This document shows, one piece after another, positions 1 to 8,745 of a stretch of 64,000 bases of DNA (positions are counted from its first letter, which is position 1; the number at the start of each line of letters is the position of its first letter). A program made the position numbers and the translations under genes. Source of the DNA: Prevotella merdae. GTDB lineage: Bacteria; Bacteroidota; Bacteroidia; Bacteroidales; Bacteroidaceae. Below the pieces are notes generated by a model. The model did no database searches. It was not told where the DNA came from and saw nothing but the letters and a program-made list of their open reading frames with translations. The DNA is taken from assembly GCF_900290275.1 (NCBI RefSeq), contig NZ_LT985324.1, forward strand, positions 569,465 to 633,464. The letters are read 5' to 3'.

Positions 1-333
1 TTCCATAAATTTCTCCTAGCGAATTATGGGATATTTAGAAAATTGTCGTATCTTTGTCCCCGAATTAAGGCGTTCTTTGCATATTGCAAAATACAGAAAC
101 GAGCAGAAGGTCGCTCGTTTCCATATTGTTACCTATATAATATAGGCAAACGCCCAACTTCTTGATTTTCAATCAAAGTCCAATTTAGAGCGAGTTAGAT
201 TGTTAAACCTAAATCAATCATTAGATTCAGATAAACTATGCTAATGCTAATTATTAGAAATCCATAGTAAAACATAGTTTTATATGTATTCTAATGACTA
301 ATTTAGGATTATATTACATATCATTACCTTAAT
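1..333. other. AT-rich intergenic region with palindromes
   Basis: No gene is supported here. Three items are visible. A TATCTTTG element at 49-56 on the plus strand resembles the Bacteroidetes -7 box but has no clear -33 partner. A 15-bp palindrome TTTGCATATTGCAAA lies at 76-90. A hairpin with a perfect 9-bp stem, GAAACGAGC at 96-104 and GCTCGTTTC at 113-121, follows it. The rest is low-GC sequence with short imperfect repeats. Confidence 0.5.
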
Positions 334-543
334 TTATTCCTTAACTCCATTAACAGACCATCCTTGGATATAATCTCCTACAGCGCCATTGCCACTTTCA
401 CCCGTTTCAGGATCCCAATAATAGACTGTTCCGTGGTCTTCGTCATAACCAGTAATGATTACAGCATGTCCATCTAAATATAAAGGTGTCAAAGGTATCC
501 CCTTTTTATATGATTTTCCTTGCGGAAAAGTTTGTATTATCAA
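334..543 (-). pseudogene. C39-like cysteine peptidase, C-terminal remnant
   Basis: About 69 codons resemble the C-terminal half of a papain-like Peptidase_C39_2 domain. A GHAVIITGYD segment carries the family's catalytic His, followed by a YYWDPETGE segment with the expected Asp/Asn region. The N-terminal part with the catalytic Cys is absent: an in-frame stop lies just upstream of 543, and the only start codon is TTG. Past 543 the sequence turns GC-richer and unrelated. I read it as the surviving end of a gene cut by rearrangement. It could be expressed as a short peptide, but I doubt it. The family assignment rests on motif resemblance only. Confidence 0.5.
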
Positions 544-796
544 TGATTATTCGTATCTTTACGGCAACAGAATCCGCCACGCTTCCCATTTGAACAGCGA
601 ACCAGGGCGGGTCTTTTGCTTTTTATGGGTACATTAAGATTATACGCTAAACAGGCTCTTTCTATTTTTGAACAAATAGAAGGCGATAGGCGAGTGTAAG
701 TAATATATATTAAATGGCAAAGTAATATATATTAAATGACCAAGTAATATAATATTACTGACTTTGACTTTTAAGTTGACAAGTGTATTTATGAAT
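544..796. other. Intergenic region, GC-rich patch then AT-rich direct repeat
   Basis: Positions 548-625 are clearly richer in GC than their surroundings and look like a fragment of something else, possibly a dispersed repeat or mobile-element scar; I cannot name it. Around 693-740 a 16-18 bp AT-rich motif (AAGTAATATATATTAAATG) occurs twice in direct orientation. No supported gene. Confidence 0.4.
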
Positions 797-830
797 AAAA
801 AAATGAGGTTCGGAATTAATCCGAACCTCA
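797..830 (-). terminator. Intrinsic terminator of PBP1A gene
   Basis: An 11-bp perfect inverted repeat, TGAGGTTCGGA at 804-814 and TCCGAACCTCA at 820-830, is followed on the minus strand by seven T residues (plus-strand A run 797-803). It lies 18 nt beyond the PBP1A stop codon, so it probably ends that transcript. Confidence 0.9.
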
Positions 831-848
831 TATATGTGTATTGTCTGT

Positions 849-3332
849 TTATAAGTCGTCAAAGTTGACTACCTGCTCCTTAGGCTTCTTGTTTTCCTTC
901 TTTTGAGTAGGTTCGTTGCCTTCCTTAGATGTCTCGTCAGCTGGCTGTTTTTCTATCTGCATGCCATCTTCGTCGAGCATGATTTCCTCGTCAACGTTAA
1001 TGCTGTCTCTTACTATTGTGTCTGCCTTGGCCCGTGGAGTATACGAGCAATTGTACATACCTGAGGTGATATCAGCATCCTTAGGCTTGCCAAACTTTAC
1101 GCGATACTTGGCAAAGGCAGGGTCGTTCAATACTGACTCAAGGAAGTAGCCGCAGATAGGCAATGCTGTACGCGAGCCTTGACCAAGAGCTCCAGTGCGG
1201 AAGTGTATGCAGCGATATTCGCCACCTACCCAAGCTCCTACAACGAGGTTAGGACTAACCCCCATAAACCAAGCGTCGGAGTGGTTGTTTGATGTACCTG
1301 TCTTTCCGCCCCAATCTGTATCACGGAATTGTCCGACATATCCGTTAAGGCTCATTGATGTACCACCTGCCTCGTGTGTACCACCTAATAGAAGCTGCTG
1401 CATCAGGTATGCACTCTTGTAAGGAATTACTTGCTCTTCGTTTGTAGCAGCAGTATAAACCTCCTTGCCATTGCGGTCGACAATGCGTGTAACAAGCTGT
1501 CGTCTTACGTACTTGCCGTCGTTTGCCACGGTGGAGTAGGCATTGGCAAGCTCTAGCAAATTGACATCGCTTGAACCTAAAGCAAGTGCAGGAGTCTCGT
1601 CAAGCGGACTCTCTATACCCATCTTATGTGCTGTCTCGGCTATACGTGCAATTCCCATCTCCTGACCTAAGCGTACAGCAACCGAGTTGATGCTTCGTGC
1701 AAAGGCACCCTTTAAAGGTATCGAGTCGCCAGTAAAGTATCCATTGGCGTTTGTTGGTGCCCATGTCACCTCTTTATTCTGTGTCTTGTCGAACACTTGC
1801 ATAGAGATATACTCGTCGCGTCGCTTGTCGCATGGTGTAAGACCTTGGTTCATAGCCTCTGTGTATACAAAGAGCTTGAATGTAGAACCTGGTTGGCGCA
1901 TGGCTGTAACCTTGTCGTATTTCCACGACTTAAAGTTAATGTCGCCCACCCATGCCTTAACGGCACCCGTCTGAGGCTCCATTGCCACAAATGCACAGTG
2001 CATAAAGTGTACCATATAGCGTATGGAGTCCATTGTGGATATTTCCTTCTCTATGGTGCCATGCTCATAGTCGAACAGTTTAACCTTGTGAGGCTTATTG
2101 AGATAGTACTCTATAGAGTCGGGGTTGTTTGGGAAACGTGCCGACAGATTCTTGTATATCGGCAGTTTTTGCGCTATACCTTCAATAAAGTTAGGTATAA
2201 CGTTGTGGTGTTCGTCTTGCCAAGGCTCCTGGTTGCCCCAATGATTGTTGAAGTTGCGTTGTACCTGCTTCATCTGTTTGATGGCGGCATCCTCAGCATA
2301 CTTCTGCATTCGCGAGTCGATAGTGGTATAAATCTTCAATCCCGAAGAGTATAGATCGTATCCATTCTCGCGGCACCAGTTCTTAAGCTCGGCAGATACA
2401 GCTTCGCGGAAGTAAAGAGCCTTGCCGTCGTAGTTGCTTTCAACGCTATAGTTCAGCTTTATTGGTATAGCCGATATAGAGTCGAACTGCTGTCGGTTAA
2501 GGTTGCCGTGTGTCACCATATTATGAAGTACCACGTTGCGTCGGCGTATTGAGTTGTTGGGGTTGGCTATAGGATTGTAGTAGGTAGTGGCCTTAAGCAT
2601 ACCTACAAGCACGGCAGCCTGTTCGGTTGTAAGCTCCTTAGGAGTGCAGTTGAAGTAGGTTTTTGCAGCTGTCTTTATGCCGAAAGCGTTGGATCCGAAG
2701 TCAACGGTGTTGGCATACATTGTAATAATCTCCTTCTTGCTGTGTGTAATCTCAAGCTTTGTGGCAATAATCCACTCCTTGCTTTTCATTATCAGCATGC
2801 GCACACCAGGAATCTTGCCAAGCAATCCGGTAGAGTAGTCGGTACGCACACGGAACATATTCTTGGCGAGCTGTTGTGTTATGGTAGATGCTCCACGTGC
2901 GTCATGGTGCATTACAGCATCCTTTACGGCACCTACAAGGCCAGTATAGTCGATACCATGATGGCTGTAGAAACGCTCGTCCTCTGTATCTATAAGAGCC
3001 TTCCAGAATACAGGGTTTACATCCTCGTATGCTACAGGAGTGCGGTTCTCGTTAAAGTACTTGCCAATGAGCACGCCATCTGCACTGTAAATCTCGGAAG
3101 CCTCGTGTGTCTCAGGGTTCATAATGGTATAGAAACCCGGCGACTTGCCGAATAGCCACAGAAAGTTGATGTCTACCATTCCGAGGTAGATGATAAATGC
3201 AGCAATGCAAGATGCGAATCCGATGAGTGTCTTGGTATACCAGGCTCTTCCTTTGTACAGATTTTTGTACCAAGGGAAGAATGCCTTTACCTTATTAAGG
3301 CACCAGATGAGAATTGTTTTAATTTTTTTCAT
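849..3332 (-). CDS. mrcA: Penicillin-binding protein 1A (bifunctional transglycosylase/transpeptidase)
   Basis: Class A PBP of 827 aa that polymerises lipid II and cross-links peptidoglycan in the periplasm. One N-terminal membrane anchor is at about residues 35-60. The GT51 domain has the EDERFYSHHG motif (117-126, catalytic Glu) and GASTITQQLAKNMF (147-160). The transpeptidase domain carries all three serine-acyltransferase motifs: STFK (483-486), SIN (547-549) and KTGT (677-680). The C-terminal tail is highly charged and low in complexity, as in many Bacteroidetes homologues. A promoter-like TACTTTTG lies 73 nt upstream and a strong terminator follows. The gene is downstream of miaA on the same strand. 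The family call is secure; mrcA/ponA naming is by homology. Confidence 0.95.
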   Translation of the reverse strand: MKKIKTILIWCLNKVKAFFPWYKNLYKGRAWYTKTLIGFASCIAAFIIYLGMVDINFLWLFGKSPGFYTIMNPETHEASEIYSADGVLIGKYFNENRTPVAYEDVNPVFWKALIDTEDERFYSHHGIDYTGLVGAVKDAVMHHDARGASTITQQLAKNMFRVRTDYSTGLLGKIPGVRMLIMKSKEWIIATKLEITHSKKEIITMYANTVDFGSNAFGIKTAAKTYFNCTPKELTTEQAAVLVGMLKATTYYNPIANPNNSIRRRNVVLHNMVTHGNLNRQQFDSISAIPIKLNYSVESNYDGKALYFREAVSAELKNWCRENGYDLYSSGLKIYTTIDSRMQKYAEDAAIKQMKQVQRNFNNHWGNQEPWQDEHHNVIPNFIEGIAQKLPIYKNLSARFPNNPDSIEYYLNKPHKVKLFDYEHGTIEKEISTMDSIRYMVHFMHCAFVAMEPQTGAVKAWVGDINFKSWKYDKVTAMRQPGSTFKLFVYTEAMNQGLTPCDKRRDEYISMQVFDKTQNKEVTWAPTNANGYFTGDSIPLKGAFARSINSVAVRLGQEMGIARIAETAHKMGIESPLDETPALALGSSDVNLLELANAYSTVANDGKYVRRQLVTRIVDRNGKEVYTAATNEEQVIPYKSAYLMQQLLLGGTHEAGGTSMSLNGYVGQFRDTDWGGKTGTSNNHSDAWFMGVSPNLVVGAWVGGEYRCIHFRTGALGQGSRTALPICGYFLESVLNDPAFAKYRVKFGKPKDADITSGMYNCSYTPRAKADTIVRDSINVDEEIMLDEDGMQIEKQPADETSKEGNEPTQKKENKKPKEQVVNFDDL

Positions 3333-3404
3333 CTTCTAATGTATTGATTTGCTAATAAATATACAGATACTTAACATTGTAGGACAATACATCCTATAAT
3401 GTTG

Positions 3405-3412
3405 CAAAAGTA
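3405..3412 (-). promoter_or_regulatory. -7 element (TACTTTTG) for PBP1A gene
   Basis: The minus strand reads TACTTTTGC, matching the Bacteroidetes TAnnTTTG consensus, in the gap between miaA and the PBP1A gene. The implied leader is about 65-70 nt and contains a small hairpin (TAGGA...TCCTA). No good -33 TTG is seen, so this is moderately supported. Confidence 0.55.
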
Positions 3413-3423
3413 CAAAAATTGTG

Positions 3424-4332
3424 TCAATCTATGAGCTTCTTGTCTATATATTTTATAATTTCTTCGTAGTTATCGGGGTTGAACCACTCAATGCTTTGGT
3501 CGCGTTTAAACCATGTTAGTTGTTTGCGGCAATAGCGTCGTGTGTTGCTTTGTATTTTGTAGATAGCCTGGTCGAGTGTGGTAAGGCCGTCGAGATATTC
3601 AAACATCTCCTTGAATCCTACTGTGTTTAGGGCATTAAGATGTCTTTTGTCGTATACCGACATAGCCTCTTGCTCTAAGCCTTGATCTATCATCTGTAGC
3701 ACACGCGCGTTGATACGCTCGTACAGAATGTCGCGGTCGCGGTTTAGGGCTATCTTTATAATGTTGAACGGACGTTGCTTCTTCTCGTTCTGTCTGAATG
3801 AAGTGTAGGTCTTGCCCGTCATATGGCATATCTCCAAAGCATGTACCACACGGCGTGGGTTCTTTTTGTCCACAATGTTCCAATGCTCTGGGTCGAGCAG
3901 TTTAAGTTCCTCAACAAGGCGTTCAAGGCCTTCGTCTTCAAGACGTTGTTTCATCCATTGGCGTGTATTGTCGTCTATGGTAGGTATATCGTCTATTCCA
4001 TTGCACACAGCATCAATATACATCATCGAGCCTCCAGTAAGTAATGCCACGTTGGATGTTTGGAAGAGGTTATCGCACAGAAGGTGCATAACATCCTCCT
4101 CGTACATAGAGGCGCTGTAATAGTCGTCTATGTGGTGATTGCCCACAAAGAAGTGTTTTACGCGCTCTTGCTGTATTGCTGTTGGGGCGGCAGTGCCAAT
4201 GGGTATTTCTGCAAATATCTGTCGCGAGTCGGCATTTACAATAGGCACACCAAGATGTTCGGCAACTTGCAGGCACAGTTCGGTTTTTCCCACACCAGTT
4301 GGTCCTACAATAACAATGAGTGTTTTCGACAT
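3424..4332 (-). CDS. miaA: tRNA dimethylallyltransferase
   Basis: MiaA transfers a dimethylallyl group to A37 of tRNAs reading UNN codons, in the cytoplasm. The 302-aa protein starts with a P-loop (GPTGVGKT, residues 9-16) and then the [10 protein letters not shown] segment characteristic of the family. The tRNA-binding core and C-terminal region ([14 protein letters not shown]) fit the usual 300-aa length. It begins only about 19 nt past the T-run of the lpxA terminator, and no TAnnTTTG promoter is seen in that short gap, so expression may depend on read-through of that terminator. PBP1A follows on the same strand. Confidence 0.95.
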   Translation of the reverse strand: MSKTLIVIVGPTGVGKTELCLQVAEHLGVPIVNADSRQIFAEIPIGTAAPTAIQQERVKHFFVGNHHIDDYYSASMYEEDVMHLLCDNLFQTSNVALLTGGSMMYIDAVCNGIDDIPTIDDNTRQWMKQRLEDEGLERLVEELKLLDPEHWNIVDKKNPRRVVHALEICHMTGKTYTSFRQNEKKQRPFNIIKIALNRDRDILYERINARVLQMIDQGLEQEAMSVYDKRHLNALNTVGFKEMFEYLDGLTTLDQAIYKIQSNTRRYCRKQLTWFKRDQSIEWFNPDNYEEIIKYIDKKLID

Positions 4333-4350
4333 TTTTTGTCTTGTTAAATG

Positions 4351-4423
4351 AAAAAAGGAGCTAAGGGGTCAAGTCGGCTACACGGCGCTTGCATGGCAAC
4401 CGGCGACTTGATACCTTAACTCC
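4351..4423 (-). terminator. Large composite hairpin terminator of the lpx operon
   Basis: On the minus strand GGAGTTAAGG pairs with CCTTAGCTCC across a 67-nt structure (4357-4423). An inner ATCAAGTC/GACTTGA stem and a GC-rich core sit inside it, and six T residues follow (4351-4356). It sits 23 nt after the lpxA stop. The size and double-stem design are unusual for a simple terminator. Confidence 0.75.
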
Positions 4424-4446
4424 CTTGATATTAGCTTTTAATAATA

Positions 4447-5217
4447 TTATCGAATAATACCTCGTTTTGACGATTCAACAAAGTCGATGATGTACTGAAT
4501 ATCCTTTGTAACCTCAAGATTATTCTTGATTTCCTGGATGCCTTCCGACATGATACCCTTAGAGTAGAGCAGACGGTAGGCTGTGTGAATCTTGTCAATG
4601 AGCTCGTTGGAGAAGCCACGACGACGCAATCCTATAAGGTTCAAACCGCAATACTTTGTAGGTTCCTTGCCGGCGATGATGAATGGAGGGATGTCCTGAC
4701 TGAATCGGCATCCGCCTTGAATCATAACATATCCACCGATGCGACAGAACTGATGGCACAGAACATTGGCAGATATAATAGCGCAATCGTCAACAACAAC
4801 CTCGCCTGCAAGCTTGGTAGAGTTGCCAATAATAATGCCGCTGCCAACCACACAGTCGTGAGCGATATGCACACACTCCATAAGGAGGTTGTTAGAGCCA
4901 ACAACTGTTTCGCCTTTTGATGCGGTGCCGCGTGATATTGTTACATTCTCGCGTATGCTGTTATTGTCGCCAATTCTACAAATAGTTTCCTCACCACGGA
5001 ACTTCAAATCCTGAGGCTTTGTCGAGATGCTTGCACCAGGCATAAACTCGTTGCCATTGCCTATGCGTGCTCCAACGTGAATAGTCACGCTGTTCTGCAT
5101 AACGTTATTGTCGCCTATCTCTACATTCTTGTCGATGTAGCAGAACGGTCCGATGATGTTGTTATCACCAAGTTTTGCTTCTGGATGAACGTATGCTAAA
5201 GGGCTTATCTGATTCAT
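4447..5217 (-). CDS. lpxA: Acyl-ACP--UDP-N-acetylglucosamine O-acyltransferase
   Basis: LpxA catalyses the first step of lipid A synthesis, acylating UDP-GlcNAc at the 3-OH in the cytoplasm. The 256-aa protein consists of left-handed beta-helix hexapeptide repeats (IGDNN, LGDNN and similar) through about residue 190, with the catalytic-His region (MECVHIAHDCVVG) near 115-130. A helical C-terminal domain follows (GLNLIGLRRRGF), as in the family. It is the last gene of lpxD-lpxC/fabZ-lpxA, 21 nt after the fusion gene, and ends at a strong terminator. Confidence 0.96.
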   Translation of the reverse strand: MNQISPLAYVHPEAKLGDNNIIGPFCYIDKNVEIGDNNVMQNSVTIHVGARIGNGNEFMPGASISTKPQDLKFRGEETICRIGDNNSIRENVTISRGTASKGETVVGSNNLLMECVHIAHDCVVGSGIIIGNSTKLAGEVVVDDCAIISANVLCHQFCRIGGYVMIQGGCRFSQDIPPFIIAGKEPTKYCGLNLIGLRRRGFSNELIDKIHTAYRLLYSKGIMSEGIQEIKNNLEVTKDIQYIIDFVESSKRGIIR

Positions 5218-5238
5218 TATAAGATTTGAATTTTGTTT

Positions 5239-6624
5239 TTACTTGTTTTTTACGATCTGTGCTGTGAATGTTGCTTCTGACACTACGTGGTCGCCTACAA
5301 ACACATATCCCTTCATTGATGAGATTCCGTGACGCAACGGAGCAAGCAAGTCGACCTTGAAGAGAAGTGTGTCGCCAGGAACTACCTTCTGACGGAACTT
5401 AACATCGTCTATCTTCATGAAGTATGTAGACCAACGCTCTGGTTCCTCAAGAGTGTTGAGCACAAGCAAACCACCACACTGTGCCATTGCCTCAATCTGT
5501 AATACACCCGGCATTACAGGTTCCTGAGGGAAGTGGCCAGTAAAGAAAGGCTCGTTGGCTGTAACGTTCTTTACGCCTACGATGCTTGTTGCACCAAGCG
5601 AAACTACCTTGTCTACCAACTGCATAGGGTAGCGGTGGGGCAAAAGCTCGCGTATACGGATGTTGTCCATTATTGGCGCCTCGTTGGGATCGTATATAGG
5701 AGCCTGTATCTCGTGCTTGCGAATCTCGCGACGCATCTGACGGGCAAACTTGTTGTTGATGGTATGTCCAGGACGTGTAGCGATGATGCGACCCTTGATA
5801 GGCTTGCCTATGAGAGCCATATCGCCAATGATGTCGAGCAGCTTGTGGCGTGTGCACTCGTTCTCCCATTCAAGAGGCTTGTGCTGGATATATCCAAGCT
5901 CTGTAGCATCACGGCGTTCTACTTTAAGCATGTCGGCAAGAGTGTCGAGACGCTCTTGTGTTGTCTGCTGCTCGTATATAACAATAGCGTTGTCCAAGTC
6001 GCCACCCTTGATAAGGTTGGCCTTAAGAAGAGGCTCTATATCGCGTACGAAAACGAATGTACGTGCACGTGCAATCTCGTTGGCAAATTTGTCCATACTA
6101 TCGAGTGTGGCAAATTGTGAGTTGATGAACTTAGAGTTGAACGAGCACATTGCTGTAAGCGAGAACTCCTCATCGGGGAGGATAGTGATGCAAGAGCCAG
6201 TTTCCTCGTCCTTCACCTCAATCTTGTGGCGAATAACATACCAGTCCTTAGGTGCATTCTGCTCCTCGCAACCAATTTCCTCAATCTTCTGCACATACAT
6301 AGATGCGCTGCCATCAAGGATAGGGAACTCGGGTCCGTTGACCTGGATAAGACAGTTGTCTATACCCATGGCATATAATGCAGCCATACCATGTTCGATG
6401 GTAGATACGCGTAGGTCGCCTTTGCCCAATACTGTACCACGCTGTGTATCTATTACATTTTCGGCAATGGCTTGTATAGTAGGCATGCCTTCGAGGTCAA
6501 TGCGCTGTATTTTATAACCAGTATTCTCTGGGGCAGGGTTGAAAGTAACTGTAAGACTTAATCCTGTGTGTAGACCTTTGCCGCACAAAGAGAAACTGCC
6601 TTTAAGAGTCTTCTGTTTTGACAT
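5239..6624 (-). CDS. lpxC/fabZ: LpxC/FabZ fusion: UDP-3-O-acyl-GlcNAc deacetylase / 3-hydroxyacyl-ACP dehydratase
   Basis: This is a 461-aa bifunctional protein. Residues 1-310 are LpxC, the zinc deacetylase that commits to lipid A; zinc ligands are visible at His78 (STIEHG) and in the HKLLD motif (260-264), and His287 (RPGHTIN) is the expected catalytic His. Residues 320-461 are FabZ, a hot-dog-fold dehydratase of fatty acid elongation, with His364 (FTGHFPQEPVMPG) and Glu378 (LQIEAMAQ). The fusion is established for Bacteroidetes. It couples two enzymes that compete for 3-hydroxyacyl-ACP. It lies 11 nt after lpxD in the same operon. Confidence 0.97.
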   Translation of the reverse strand: MSKQKTLKGSFSLCGKGLHTGLSLTVTFNPAPENTGYKIQRIDLEGMPTIQAIAENVIDTQRGTVLGKGDLRVSTIEHGMAALYAMGIDNCLIQVNGPEFPILDGSASMYVQKIEEIGCEEQNAPKDWYVIRHKIEVKDEETGSCITILPDEEFSLTAMCSFNSKFINSQFATLDSMDKFANEIARARTFVFVRDIEPLLKANLIKGGDLDNAIVIYEQQTTQERLDTLADMLKVERRDATELGYIQHKPLEWENECTRHKLLDIIGDMALIGKPIKGRIIATRPGHTINNKFARQMRREIRKHEIQAPIYDPNEAPIMDNIRIRELLPHRYPMQLVDKVVSLGATSIVGVKNVTANEPFFTGHFPQEPVMPGVLQIEAMAQCGGLLVLNTLEEPERWSTYFMKIDDVKFRQKVVPGDTLLFKVDLLAPLRHGISSMKGYVFVGDHVVSEATFTAQIVKNK

Positions 6625-6635
6625 ATTATATATGT

Positions 6636-7673
6636 TTATTTTATTTTTTCGTTCAATTCTTCAATCTTCTTCTTAGCGTCGTTCAAGTCCTTGTACATAT
6701 CAGGCAAGCGACGGAATATAGCTTGCGACTTGAAGTAGGCGCGTGGATTCATAGGAGGAGTACCTATAAGTTCCTCGCCTCCCTTAAGGCTTCCTGGCAC
6801 ACCAGACTGTGCTCCCAAGAATGTTTTGTCGCCAATTGTGATGTGTCCGGCAAGACCTACCTGACCACCGAACATACACCATGAGCCAACCTTTGTACTA
6901 CCTGCAATGCCTACTTGAGCAGACATAACGGTGTTTTCACCTATTTCAACATTGTGTGCAACCTGTACAAGGTTGTCAAGTTTAACGCCCTTGTGGATAA
7001 CAGTTGCACCCATTGTAGAGCGGTCGACACATGTATTGGCACCAATTTCAACGTTGTCCTCTATTACAACAATACCTATTTGTGGTATCTTGTCGTAGCC
7101 ATCAGCACCCGGTGCAAACCCAAATCCGTCGGCACCTATAACGCTGCCGGCATGGATTGTGACATTATTACCAATCTTACAACCTTGATATATAGTGGTG
7201 TTGGGATAGAATATGCAGTTTGTACCTACTTTGACATTGTCACCAATAACAGCATGTGGGTATATCTGGCATCCGTCGCCTATCTCGGCACCTTCGCCTA
7301 CGTAGGCAAAAGGTCCTACATAACAATTGTTTCCAAGTTTAGCACTTGGAGCGATATATGCTTGTGGGGCAACGCCTGTCTTCTTTGGCTTGTTTGCTTC
7401 GTAAATCTGCAGAAGCTTGGCTATACTCTCGTAGGCATTTTTTACACGGATAAGTGTGGCGTCTACGTCTTTTTCCAATTCTAAATCTTCGTTGACAATG
7501 ACGATAGATGACTTGGTGTTGTATAGATAATGTGTGTATTTGGGATTAGAGAGAAAAGAGATGGCTCCCTCAGTGCCTTCCTCTATCTTGGCAAAAGTGT
7601 GTATCTTAGCGTCTTTGTTGCCTTCCACTCTTCCGCCAATGACGTTGGCTATTTGTTCTGCTGTAAATTCCAT
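6636..7673 (-). CDS. lpxD: UDP-3-O-(3-hydroxyacyl)glucosamine N-acyltransferase
   Basis: LpxD adds the second 3-hydroxyacyl chain to the lipid A precursor. The 345-aa protein has the N-terminal uridine-binding domain (about 1-100), then a left-handed beta-helix of hexapeptide repeats. The [13 protein letters not shown] segment (about 235-250) holds the catalytic His, and a C-terminal helical extension ([20 protein letters not shown]) looks like a coiled coil. It is the first gene of the lpx operon, with a promoter-like element about 100 nt upstream and a GC-rich hairpin in the leader. Confidence 0.96.
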   Translation of the reverse strand: MEFTAEQIANVIGGRVEGNKDAKIHTFAKIEEGTEGAISFLSNPKYTHYLYNTKSSIVIVNEDLELEKDVDATLIRVKNAYESIAKLLQIYEANKPKKTGVAPQAYIAPSAKLGNNCYVGPFAYVGEGAEIGDGCQIYPHAVIGDNVKVGTNCIFYPNTTIYQGCKIGNNVTIHAGSVIGADGFGFAPGADGYDKIPQIGIVVIEDNVEIGANTCVDRSTMGATVIHKGVKLDNLVQVAHNVEIGENTVMSAQVGIAGSTKVGSWCMFGGQVGLAGHITIGDKTFLGAQSGVPGSLKGGEELIGTPPMNPRAYFKSQAIFRRLPDMYKDLNDAKKKIEELNEKIK

Positions 7674-7721
7674 ATTTTTTGCAATTTAGATTTTAAATTT
7701 TGCAAAAGGCTTTTATCATAT

Positions 7722-7752
7722 TCAGCGGGTGCTAAAAATAGCAACCCGCTGA
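7722..7752. other. GC-rich hairpin in lpxD leader
   Basis: An inverted repeat CAGCGGGTGCTA...TAGCAACCCGCTG spans 7722-7750, with one bulged base. It lies between the lpxD -7 element and the lpxD start, so it would be in the 5' leader of the lpx mRNA. No T-run follows on the minus strand, which argues against a simple terminator for pyrF. Function unknown. Confidence 0.55.
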
Positions 7753-7773
7753 GTTGATTACCTTTTAATTTTG

Positions 7774-7781
7774 CAAAAATA
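7774..7781 (-). promoter_or_regulatory. -7 element (TATTTTTG) of lpx operon
   Basis: The minus strand reads TATTTTTGC, matching TAnnTTTG, between pyrF and lpxD. It implies a leader of about 95 nt that would contain the 7722-7752 hairpin. Assigned on motif and position only. Confidence 0.5.
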
Positions 7782-7854
7782 AGCAATTTTATTGATATAA
7801 CGCTTGTTGCTTGTGTGAATTTGTCTATTTTGCAAAAAAAACAGTGCTTTTTCC

Positions 7855-8682
7855 TTAGATACCGAACTTTTCAAGCTCTTTATCCATCTGTTGCTGCAGT
7901 TCTTTGGCGTTCTTGGCAGCCTGCTCTGCAAAGTCCTCGCCCTTGGATGCATAGATGATACCGCGTGAGCTGTTGACAAGCAGTCCACAGTCTTTGTTCA
8001 TACCATACTTGCATACCTCTTCAAGCGAGCCACCCTGGGCACCTACACCAGGTACAAGCAAGAAGTGGTTTGGCACAATCTTGCGTATGTCTTCAAACAT
8101 ACGGCCCTGAGTAGCACCTACAACATACATCATATTGTCGGCATTACCCCAGTTTTGTGATGTGCGCAATACCTTCTCGAATAGACGCTCACCGTTGTTG
8201 TCTTCGGTAAGCTGGAAGTCGTGGCTGCCCTTGTTGCTGGTTAGAGCAAGCAAGATAACCCATTTGCCTTCGTAGCCAAGGAACGGTGTAACGCTGTCCT
8301 CGCCCATGTAAGGAGCCACTGTCAGCGAGTCGACATCATACTCATCAAAGAAAGTGCGTGCATACATGGCACTTGTGTTGCCTATGTCGCCACGTTTGGC
8401 ATCGGCCACAATAAAGTGGTTGGGATAGTTATCCTTGAGATACTTTATAGTCTTTTCGAACGAGATGAGACCCTTAACGCCAAATGCCTCGTAGAAAGCG
8501 AGGTTTGGCTTGTACGATACGCAATAATCTGCAGTAGCGTCAATAATAGCCTTGTTGAAGGCAAAGATTGGGTCTTCCTCCTTCAATAGATGTTCAGGCA
8601 TCTTCTTGAGGTCGGTGTCGAGACCTACGCAAAGGAATGAGCGCTTGGTCTTTATCTGATTTACTAATTCCGATCTGTTCAT
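7855..8682 (-). CDS. pyrF: Orotidine 5'-phosphate decarboxylase
   Basis: PyrF decarboxylates OMP to UMP, the last step of de novo pyrimidine synthesis. The protein has 275 aa, the longer (type 2) form. The catalytic Asp/Lys motif DAKRGDIG is at 94-101, with a substrate-binding YVVGATQ segment and [11 protein letters not shown] near 205-215, matching phosphate-binding loops of the family. It is the last gene of a minus-strand run (ubiE-aroE-purM-prfA-pyrF), 63 nt after prfA. No canonical promoter is seen in that gap. Confidence 0.96.
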   Translation of the reverse strand: MNRSELVNQIKTKRSFLCVGLDTDLKKMPEHLLKEEDPIFAFNKAIIDATADYCVSYKPNLAFYEAFGVKGLISFEKTIKYLKDNYPNHFIVADAKRGDIGNTSAMYARTFFDEYDVDSLTVAPYMGEDSVTPFLGYEGKWVILLALTSNKGSHDFQLTEDNNGERLFEKVLRTSQNWGNADNMMYVVGATQGRMFEDIRKIVPNHFLLVPGVGAQGGSLEEVCKYGMNKDCGLLVNSSRGIIYASKGEDFAEQAAKNAKELQQQMDKELEKFGI

Positions 8683-8745
8683 AATGATTAGTATTTATAA
8701 ATTAGAATACAATTAGTATTTGCGATTGATGTAATGATTGACGAA

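Noticed and set aside
2742..3155. Long open frame on the plus strand opposite the PBP1A gene
   Set aside because: It lies wholly inside a well-supported gene on the other strand and its product resembles nothing; it is a shadow of codon bias.
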